Position numbers and translations under genes: made by a program. Below the pieces are notes generated by a model. The model was not told the origin of the DNA, did not search any database, and worked only from the letters and a program-made list of their open reading frames with translations. From Candidatus Bipolaricaulota bacterium (GTDB lineage: Bacteria > Bipolaricaulota > Bipolaricaulia > UBA7950 > UBA9294), in contig WFSM01000162.1 of assembly GCA_015485945.1 (NCBI GenBank), positions 1-15,218 on the forward strand: 15,218 nucleotides of DNA. The letters are read 5' to 3'. Positions 6,581-12,320 of this stretch are shown here, one piece after another (position 1 is the stretch's first letter; each line of letters begins with the position of its first letter).

Positions 6581-7207
6581 ATGCGCTATTACGTTGAGAC
6601 GGACGGCAGGGTGTACCTGGTGCGCCGGGAAGAAGGACTTGATCTGCCCACCGCCGTGGAGCTTCCGTTTCCCATCACTGAGGTTGCCCCACTTGCGACG
6701 GATATCCCCGTGATGTTTGCCACTCCCCAGCTTTCCCGGTTTCCGCGTGAATGGCCGAGCAAAGATGACCTTGCCAGCATTGCCGGGGTGACGCCGCTTG
6801 TCCGTGCCGCGGTGCATGCGTCGATGCCACGGGTGGTAATGGAGGGATTGTGCGTGCAGTCGGGGAAAATACTACTCGTGAATGCAAGCCGCGGACTGAC
6901 TAAGGGAATGTGGTCGCTGCCGGGCGGTTTCCTCCGCTACGGCGAGACCCCGGCCGATGGGCTGGTGCGTGAGGTGCGTGAAGAGCTGCACGTCAATGCG
7001 ATGATTACCGAACTGATCGACGCACAGGCGAAGATTGGTGTGGAGAGCCGACTACACTGGGTTATGTTTTTCTACCGGATCACGATTGACGGCACTCCCG
7101 ACCCTGACCCGGACGAAATCGCGGAGGCGCGGTTCTTTCCCCTCGCGCAAGCGCCGGAGCTCGTGCATGGATCGTTAATGCGTGCAGTTGTTGCTGAGTT
7201 ACAGTAG
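6581..7207 (+). CDS. Nudix hydrolase with N-terminal extension
   Basis: A 208-aa cytosolic pyrophosphohydrolase of unknown substrate. The Nudix box G-x5-E-x7-REVREE lies at 116-138 (GGFLRYGE, then REVREELHV), with metal-binding Glu131, Glu134 and Glu135; the later Gly of the consensus is replaced by His137. About 85 residues precede the Nudix fold; they contain several beta-strand-like stretches but no motif I recognise. An upstream GTG at 6560 is in frame, but it would put the -10 box inside the gene, so the ATG at 6581 is preferred. It is divergent from the sugar repressor and has a candidate copy of that repressor's operator next to its promoter, hinting at shared control. Its last 9 bp overlap the convergent beta-barrel gene. 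Substrates such as ADP-ribose or oxidised nucleotides are possible and not decided by sequence. Confidence 0.88.
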   Translation: MRYYVETDGRVYLVRREEGLDLPTAVELPFPITEVAPLATDIPVMFATPQLSRFPREWPSKDDLASIAGVTPLVRAAVHASMPRVVMEGLCVQSGKILLVNASRGLTKGMWSLPGGFLRYGETPADGLVREVREELHVNAMITELIDAQAKIGVESRLHWVMFFYRITIDGTPDPDPDEIAEARFFPLAQAPELVHGSLMRAVVAELQ

Positions 7208-8308
7208 GTCCATCCCGATACTCAACCGCACTTCCTGGCTCCACTCAAGATAGTACGGCTCGTGTGCGAACCGCATCTCCAAGGTAACGGTCGCAGTCTT
7301 GAGCGGGGTGATCGTGAGATTCAACGTGATGCGGTGTGAATTCTCCAGGTTGCCGTTGTATACGTTTTGCGAGAACGTGTATGCGCCGGATAGGCTGAGA
7401 ATGGACGATAGCAGGTAGTCGTAGGTCAGGCCAAGCTCAAGTTGGTGGTTGTGCACAATATCCAGCGATCCGGATAGGCTGCCCTTGACGAGAAACTGGG
7501 ATGATGGAGTGGCGGTGAACGCGTAGTTAAACCCGGCGGTGGCGAGGAGCTCGTTTGGCCCCCCTTGTGGATTGAGGATTTCGTATGTCAAGCCGACTTT
7601 CGCTTCTCCACCGCAGTAGCGGGGATGGGTGTTGTCTTCGACAATCTGCGTGATCTCGGACAAGTCAAGTGCGTTGAGCCCGCCTTGCTTGACCAACCCG
7701 CTTCCGGTGATGATTTCCTGTAACGCAGCGATCAGATCCGCGGTGGTGTGGTAAGTGGCACGGTTGTCAATCTCGTTTGCTACCGCCAATAAGTCGACGT
7801 CGGACAGATGGCCGACCAGGCTGTGATGGTCCACCAGGTAGTTGTCAATTTTCGTCGCCTTAGCGAGCGGGGTGACGTTGGTGAACCGACCGTAACCGAG
7901 CCCGAAGTTGACTGAAATCCCGATCTTCTTGTACGCGGACGCGGTTTTACCGGTTACTCCTGCAAACCCGAAATACGCCGCTTCCGGCGAGAAATAGCGT
8001 TTTAGACTTCCGGCTGCCGTCGCGTTGTATGAGGACAGCGACAACACTGATATCGTCATATCGTTGGCCGCGGAGATGGAATAACCGAAATCGGGGGAGT
8101 CGTACAAGTGTGAATAGTGGATCTGGAACTCGCCGGCATTGATATTGCGGTCTTTGAGCCCGTATGGGTCGTTGTAATAATGGTACGAAAAGGTCATTCC
8201 CAAGGTAGCAAGGTCACTTACAGGAGCGTGGTAGTCGCACAACGGCATTCCCGTAGCGCTCCCGACAGCGATGATAACGATCAATACCGCGAACAGGTAA
8301 GGCTTCAT
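7199..8308 (-). CDS. Predicted outer-membrane beta-barrel protein, unknown function
   Basis: A 369-aa protein that I cannot assign to a named family. Residues 1-20 form a signal peptide (MKPY, hydrophobic core, SATG). The rest is rich in alternating polar/hydrophobic strands with aromatic residues (for example MTFSYHYYN, FGYSISAAN, AYFGFAGVTG, LELGLTYDYLL), typical of outer-membrane barrels. Residues about 150-225 look helical instead and may be an inserted periplasmic or extracellular domain. The last strand VRLSIGMDLL ends in Leu rather than the common Phe. The start overlaps the dinB stop in an ATGA, and a strong GGAGGTGA (8315-8322) lies 6 nt upstream, so translation is coupled to dinB. 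A transport or structural role is possible; nothing in the sequence decides. Confidence 0.72.
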   Translation of the reverse strand: MKPYLFAVLIVIIAVGSATGMPLCDYHAPVSDLATLGMTFSYHYYNDPYGLKDRNINAGEFQIHYSHLYDSPDFGYSISAANDMTISVLSLSSYNATAAGSLKRYFSPEAAYFGFAGVTGKTASAYKKIGISVNFGLGYGRFTNVTPLAKATKIDNYLVDHHSLVGHLSDVDLLAVANEIDNRATYHTTADLIAALQEIITGSGLVKQGGLNALDLSEITQIVEDNTHPRYCGGEAKVGLTYEILNPQGGPNELLATAGFNYAFTATPSSQFLVKGSLSGSLDIVHNHQLELGLTYDYLLSSILSLSGAYTFSQNVYNGNLENSHRITLNLTITPLKTATVTLEMRFAHEPYYLEWSQEVRLSIGMDLL

Positions 8309-9534
8309 CCAAGTTCACCTCCAGATTCAGAATACCGGGCGCCGTTATTCCGGTCCATCGATTCGTTCCCATTTTCAGGTGCGGGATGTCCATCGCGGCG
8401 CACCGCCTCCACCCCGAACCGCGCGTGAAGTTTATCGACGACATGGTCGAGGGCATCGTTGCGCGTCCCGAACAACGGCAATTGCCGCGTGGTCGCCGTG
8501 GTGATTCCTCCCACTCCGACCCCGAGGAGTCGCACGCCGTCGTCGGCTATTCTGACGCGCCGGCGTACAAGTGCTGCCGCGGTTTCCTCGATCAAGTAAG
8601 TGGAGTCGGTCGGGGCTTCCATCCGTATCTGGCGGGTGATCGTGCGAAAGTCGGGGTAGCGCACCTTAACGCGGATTGTGCGTCCCAACAGGCGCTCGTG
8701 CCGCAGTTCCGCCGCCACCACTCGTGCCATCCGGCGGACAATCCGTTCGATTTCCTCCGGAGCGTAGATGTCGTGTGGAAACGTGGTTTCGCGCGACACC
8801 GACTTGGTCTCCCGATGGGGACGTAGCGGAGTATCATCACGGCCACGCGCCAATTGGTATAACGTCCGCCCGTAGCGCCCGAACTCGTGTACGAGGACGT
8901 CGAGCGTCGCTCCCCGCAGATCGGCAACGGAGTGGATACCGAGCCCCCGTAACCGATGTGCCGTCACCTTGCCGACCCCGGCGATACGGTCCACCGGGAG
9001 GGGATCAAGCACCGCTTGCACATTATCCGGGGTGATGATCACCAATCCATCTGGCTTTTCAATCTCGGATGCAATCTTGGCCAAAAATCGGTTCGGTCCG
9101 AGTCCCACCGAGCAGGTGAGCCCGGTTTCAGCGTGCACCCGCGCTTTGATCGTGCGCACAATTACCTCCGCCGGACCGCCGGTGCGTTCGGATCCGGTGA
9201 GATCAAAGTACGCTTCGTCCAGCGAGGCCGGCTCTACAATCGGGGTGTAGTCATGAATGATCGCCCGCACCCGGTCAGATATCTCCTTGTACCGCGGGAA
9301 CCGTGGTGGGAGAAAAATCGCGTGCGGACATAGTTTTCGCGCCTTGGCCATCGGCATTGCGCTTCCGACCCCGAATGCCCGTGCTTCGTACGACGCGGTT
9401 GCCACTACGCCACGTGGCCCAAGTCCACCCACGATCACCGCCTTTCCCCGATATGTCGGGTTGTCCAACTGTTCCACTGCGGCGAAGAACGCGTCCATAT
9501 CCAAGTGACCGATCTTGCGCGTCTCTTTTTCCAT
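8305..9534 (-). CDS. dinB: DNA polymerase IV (Y-family translesion polymerase)
   Basis: A 409-aa error-prone DNA polymerase that copies past damaged bases. HLDMDAFFAAVE (10-21) holds metal-binding Asp12 and the steric-gate position Phe17; SLDEAYFDLT (104-113) holds catalytic Asp106 and Glu107. A helix-hairpin-helix (IAGVGKVTAHRLRGLGI) follows the palm, then the little-finger domain. QLPLF at 351-355 matches the sliding-clamp-binding motif; about 54 mostly polar residues follow it. The frame stays open upstream to 9756, but that stretch is antisense to the THEP1 gene; the family N-terminus and a -10 box 10 nt upstream support the ATG at 9532-9534. The next gene downstream, the beta-barrel protein, overlaps by 4 bp (ATGA). 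No LexA-type box is recognisable. Confidence 0.95.
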   Translation of the reverse strand: MEKETRKIGHLDMDAFFAAVEQLDNPTYRGKAVIVGGLGPRGVVATASYEARAFGVGSAMPMAKARKLCPHAIFLPPRFPRYKEISDRVRAIIHDYTPIVEPASLDEAYFDLTGSERTGGPAEVIVRTIKARVHAETGLTCSVGLGPNRFLAKIASEIEKPDGLVIITPDNVQAVLDPLPVDRIAGVGKVTAHRLRGLGIHSVADLRGATLDVLVHEFGRYGRTLYQLARGRDDTPLRPHRETKSVSRETTFPHDIYAPEEIERIVRRMARVVAAELRHERLLGRTIRVKVRYPDFRTITRQIRMEAPTDSTYLIEETAAALVRRRVRIADDGVRLLGVGVGGITTATTRQLPLFGTRNDALDHVVDKLHARFGVEAVRRDGHPAPENGNESMDRNNGARYSESGGELG

Positions 9535-9544
9535 CGTGATAAAG

Positions 9545-9573
9545 AGGATAGAATCAACCGACATGGGGATCAA
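9545..9573 (-). promoter_or_regulatory. Candidate dinB promoter
   Basis: On the minus strand TTGATC (9568-9573), a 17-bp spacer and TATCCT (9545-9550). The -10 ends 10 nt before the dinB ATG and there is no Shine-Dalgarno, so the transcript would be nearly leaderless. The -35 lies inside the first codons of the divergent THEP1 gene, and its -10 overlaps the -10 of that gene. Confidence 0.45.
9549..9554 (+). promoter_or_regulatory. -10 box of the THEP1 gene
   Basis: TAGAAT (5 of 6) ends 8 nt before the ATG at 9563, with no Shine-Dalgarno between, suggesting a leaderless mRNA. No convincing -35 is present at the usual distance. Confidence 0.4.
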
Positions 9574-10084
9574 GGCGCGCATCGCTCTTACCGGACGACC
9601 GGGGGTGGGAAAGACGACCCTGATCGAACGCGTCCTTCCGCTCATCCCGTTGTCATCTGGAGGAATGATCACCAAGGAGGTTCGCAAGTGCGGGCGCCGG
9701 GTGGGGTTTGCGGTGATTGATGTTGCCACCGGCATCACCGGCACCCTTGCCCACATTCATGGTCGTCGCGGCCCCAATGTCGGCCGTTACACTGTGAACG
9801 TGGATGACCTTGAGCGCATCGGCATTGCGGCGATCGAACGGGCAATTGCGGACAAAGATCTCGTGGTTATCGATGAACTCGCCCCGATGGAGATTTGCTC
9901 ACCGCTGTTCATTCCCATGGTCGAGCGAGCGCTTACAAGTGACAAGGCGTTAATCATCTCCACCCACGCCCACCTTGATCATCCGCTTATCCACCGCGTC
10001 CGCCAACAGCTAACGCTGTTTCGCGTTAAGGTAAGCAATCGCGATGCGCTGGTAGAAGAGATCGTACGCGAGTTTGGACAATAA
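9563..10084 (+). CDS. Nucleoside-triphosphatase, THEP1 family
   Basis: A 173-aa P-loop NTPase. It has Walker A GRPGVGKTT (11-19), Walker B LVVIDELAPMEI (100-111, with Asp104 and Glu105) and the late motif VSNRDAL (157-163) that corresponds to the base/adenine-site region of THEP1 proteins. Family members hydrolyse ATP, GTP and other NTPs; their role in the cell is not settled, and they are common in archaea and some deep-branching thermophilic bacteria. Earlier in-frame starts (9515, GTG 9536) would run across the dinB promoter and add residues the family lacks, so ATG 9563 is chosen. Its start is 28 bp from the divergent dinB start. It ends 26 bp before the convergent tRNA gene. Confidence 0.92.
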   Translation: MGIKARIALTGRPGVGKTTLIERVLPLIPLSSGGMITKEVRKCGRRVGFAVIDVATGITGTLAHIHGRRGPNVGRYTVNVDDLERIGIAAIERAIADKDLVVIDELAPMEICSPLFIPMVERALTSDKALIISTHAHLDHPLIHRVRQQLTLFRVKVSNRDALVEEIVREFGQ

Positions 10085-10100
10085 CTCGACACGCCACGGC

Positions 10101-10110
10101 AAAAAATAAA
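10101..10110 (-). terminator. U-rich 3' flank of the tRNA, possible termination site
   Basis: On the minus strand TTTATTTTTT follows the tRNA 3' end directly. With the stable tRNA fold upstream this could stop transcription. No separate hairpin is seen. Confidence 0.4.
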
Positions 10111-10183
10111 TGGGCGAAGCAGGGCTCGAACCTGCGACCTTTCGGATGTGACCCGAACGCTCTCCCAGCTGAGCTATTCGCCC
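10111..10183 (-). tRNA. tRNA-Val (anticodon CAC)
   Basis: A 73-nt cloverleaf. Acceptor arms GGGCGAA and TTCGCCC pair fully with discriminator A; the D-arm contains AGCTCAGCTGGGAGAGC; the anticodon stem TTCGG/CCGAA encloses the loop GTCACAT, reading anticodon CAC for valine codon GUG; the T-arm GCAGG-TTCGAGC-CCTGC is standard. The 3' CCA is not encoded. It follows the RNase G gene on the same strand but has its own promoter, and is convergent with the THEP1 gene. Confidence 0.96.
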
Positions 10184-10194
10184 ATGATAAACTT

Positions 10195-10223
10195 ATTCTA
10201 GCACCGCGCTACCCGGCGATCAA
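10195..10223 (-). promoter_or_regulatory. tRNA-Val promoter
   Basis: On the minus strand TTGATC (10218-10223), a 17-bp spacer and TAGAAT (10195-10200; 5 of 6). The -10 ends 11 nt before the tRNA 5' end. The -35 overlaps the RNase G stop codon. The -35 hexamer is the same as that proposed for dinB. Confidence 0.65.
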
Positions 10224-11464
10224 GCGTCGAACTCCGCGCCGTCGAGCATCCCGGCAAGGCTCTCTCCCTCCCGCTTACGAGTGATCTCCACCAGCCCCAG
10301 CGGGGTGATGTCGATAAAATCGGCCGACACCCGGTCCTTGCGCAGCTCTTCTTTGATCGCATCGATCATCTTTTGGATGTTCTGTGGGCTTTCCATGTCC
10401 ACGAAGTCAATGATGATGATGCCACTGATCCGGCGCAGGCGGAGTTGGCGAGCGATTTCTTTCACTGCTTCGAGGTTGGTGTTCAGGATCGCCGCCTGCT
10501 GATTGCGATGGCGCACATCTCCACCGGTGTTGACATCGATCGCAGTGAGGGCCTCGGTTTCGTCAATCACAATGAATCCGCCCCCGGCCAGGTTTACCCG
10601 CCGCGAGCGCGTTTCCTGAATCTGCTCCTCGATCCGGTAGTGAACGAACAGCGGCGCTTTCTCTTTGTGGACACGGATGCGGTCTCTGTACTCCTCCATG
10701 TACATGTACTCAAGGAACGATAGGATCTTCTCGCGGAAGAACTCGGAATCGACGACCACTTCATGCACATCGGGAAGGAGCCGGTCGCGCAGAACGGTCT
10801 GGACAAGCCCCATCGTCTTGTATAACAGTTGCGGCGCTGATGACCGTTGCTCCGCGGACTCGATCCCCACCCATGTTTCGGCGAGGAGCTGGTAGTCGCG
10901 GGCGAGGTCTTCCTCGCTCGCCCACCGGGCGGCGGTGCGGGCGATCATTCCTTCCCCGTTTTTCTTGAGCTCACGGGCGATCCGGCGTAGTTGACGCTGC
11001 TTGCGCACGCTTTCTATCCGTCGTGACACCCCAAGCCGGTCCTCGGTGGGAAGATATACCCAAAACCGCCCCGGCAGGCTGATCTTTGTCGTGCCTTGGG
11101 GATTCTTTGTCCCAATTTCACCCCGCCGTATCTGGAGCAGCAGTGATTGGCCCGGTCGCAGTACCTTCTCGATCGGCGCCGCCCCGTGCCACGGTTTGAA
11201 CCCGTGTTCTTTCAAAATGCTGTCGTTGATCTCCCCCTGGGGAAGAAACAAGCTCTTGCGCTCCCCGACGTCGACAAACGCCGCTCCCATGCCGGGGAGG
11301 ACATCCTCCACCTTGCCTTTGTAGATGTTGCCAACGATGCGTTCCTGGGTCGGATGGCCGTAGTAGATTTCCATTAGACGGTCGTCCTCGAGGATGGCGA
11401 CACGAGTTCGCTTCGCCTTTCCGTCCGGGGAATCAACCGAAATTAAGATTCGTTTGCCTTTAAT
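10220..11464 (-). CDS. rng: Ribonuclease E/G family endoribonuclease, short form
   Basis: A 414-aa protein if read from ATT at 11462-11464. RNase E/G enzymes cut single-stranded RNA in rRNA maturation and mRNA decay. The S1 domain is GNIYKGKVEDVLPGMGAAFV (45-64) and onward; the catalytic DNase-I-like part has ALTAIDVNTG (Asp310) and IIIIDFVDM (Asp353), matching the two magnesium-binding aspartates of RNase E. The family N-terminus (KRILISVD, then RTRVAILEDDRLMEIYY) is encoded upstream of the first ATG (11374), and a TGA closes the frame just before; no ATG, GTG or TTG exists there. ATT follows AAGGTG by 5 nt and overlaps folK by 20 bp. The protein stops 23 residues after TPLGLVEITRKR and so lacks the CPxCxGxG zinc-link that joins subunits in E. 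coli RNase E/G. Confidence 0.93.
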   Translation of the reverse strand: MKGKRILISVDSPDGKAKRTRVAILEDDRLMEIYYGHPTQERIVGNIYKGKVEDVLPGMGAAFVDVGERKSLFLPQGEINDSILKEHGFKPWHGAAPIEKVLRPGQSLLLQIRRGEIGTKNPQGTTKISLPGRFWVYLPTEDRLGVSRRIESVRKQRQLRRIARELKKNGEGMIARTAARWASEEDLARDYQLLAETWVGIESAEQRSSAPQLLYKTMGLVQTVLRDRLLPDVHEVVVDSEFFREKILSFLEYMYMEEYRDRIRVHKEKAPLFVHYRIEEQIQETRSRRVNLAGGGFIVIDETEALTAIDVNTGGDVRHRNQQAAILNTNLEAVKEIARQLRLRRISGIIIIDFVDMESPQNIQKMIDAIKEELRKDRVSADFIDITPLGLVEITRKREGESLAGMLDGAEFDA

Positions 11465-11976
11465 TTTTTCACCTTCTTTCCCTCATCGAGTCCAGCTAGC
11501 ACATGTGCAAGTTCCACCCCGCTTTCCGGATCGCGTACATGCGGCGCGATCTCTACCAGCGGAACCAATACGAATCTCCGGTTGAGCATGCGGGGATGGG
11601 GAATCTCCAAGTCGGGCGCATGAATGACCATCTGTTTGTACAACAGAAGATCGATATCGAGGACGCGGGGGCCGAACCGTATCGTCTCTTGCCGCCCCGC
11701 GGCGCGCTCAATCCGCTTACAGACGGCGAGCAATTCCCGTGGGGGGAGGTCGGTCCGCGCAGCGAGAACCTGATTCAGGAACCACGGTTGGTCTTCCACC
11801 CCCACCGGTTCGGTTTCATAGACCGATGATCGGCGCGTGATCTCAACCCCAGCCCGTTCCAGGCCGTCGATTCCGAACTTCAGGTTGGCGGTGCGGTCGC
11901 CGATGTTGGTGCCGAGACAGAAGTAAACACCGGCGTCGTCTAATTCCGCGTCTGCGTTATCTCGAACGCTGCCCAT
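11443..11976 (-). CDS. folK: 2-amino-4-hydroxy-6-hydroxymethyldihydropteridine pyrophosphokinase
   Basis: A 177-aa cytosolic folate-pathway enzyme that transfers pyrophosphate from ATP to 6-hydroxymethyl-7,8-dihydropterin. YFCLGTNIGDRTANL (18-32) is the N-terminal strand and loop; DQPWFLNQV (62-70) binds pterin; RFGPRVLDIDLLLY (100-113) is the HPPK signature with metal ligands Asp107 and Asp109; EIPHPRMLNRRFVLVPLVEI (124-143) is the conserved tail. It starts inside the 3' end of folB (37-bp overlap), and GGAGAAGGGG just before the ATG supports that start; the 15 or so residues before the first strand are unusual but no later start exists. The C-terminal lysine-rich tail overlaps the RNase G start. 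Confidence 0.95.
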   Translation of the reverse strand: MGSVRDNADAELDDAGVYFCLGTNIGDRTANLKFGIDGLERAGVEITRRSSVYETEPVGVEDQPWFLNQVLAARTDLPPRELLAVCKRIERAAGRQETIRFGPRVLDIDLLLYKQMVIHAPDLEIPHPRMLNRRFVLVPLVEIAPHVRDPESGVELAHVLAGLDEGKKVKKLKANES

Positions 11977-12320
11977 ATCCCCTTCTCCAATCCAGGTGGG
12001 GCGAGTTTCCTCACCCGCACAGTCAACCGGTTGATCCGGGGAAAGCGACGGAGTAACTCGTCCGCGATTGCACCTCCAAAGGACTCGATGAGGCGAAATC
12101 TCTTGCTTGCGTTGACATCGCGGACTGCTGCCACCACTTTCGTGTAGTCAATCGTGTCTTCCAACCGGTCACTCGCGATCGCCCGTTCCAATGCCCCCTC
12201 CAGTTCAACGTCGATGCGGAACCGGTTCCCATTTTCTCGTTCCTGCGGATACCACCCGTGTCGCCCGACGAGCTCGATGCCCGCGACGACAAGGCGGGTT
12301 GTTGCCTTTTCTATCCCCAT
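11940..12320 (-). CDS. folB: Dihydroneopterin aldolase
   Basis: A 126-aa enzyme that converts 7,8-dihydroneopterin to 6-hydroxymethyl-dihydropterin and glycolaldehyde, supplying the substrate of the next gene product, FolK. GRHGWYPQERENGNRFRIDV (19-38) is the family N-terminal block with the substrate-binding Glu27; Tyr59 in DTIDYTKV and Lys105 in VRVRKLAPPG match the catalytic Tyr and Lys of characterised aldolases. Length is typical for the octameric enzyme. The ATG overlaps the glyS stop (TGATG) with AAGGA in front; a TTG one codon earlier is less likely. Confidence 0.95.
   Translation of the reverse strand: MGIEKATTRLVVAGIELVGRHGWYPQERENGNRFRIDVELEGALERAIASDRLEDTIDYTKVVAAVRDVNASKRFRLIESFGGAIADELLRRFPRINRLTVRVRKLAPPGLEKGIWAAFEITQTRN

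Noticed and set aside
8386..9333. Several plus-strand frames of 119-146 codons inside dinB
   Set aside because: Shadows caused by the high G+C of dinB; no motifs.
9535..9756. 74-codon upstream extension of the dinB frame
   Set aside because: It is antisense to the THEP1 gene, has no Y-polymerase similarity, and the family N-terminus begins at 9534.
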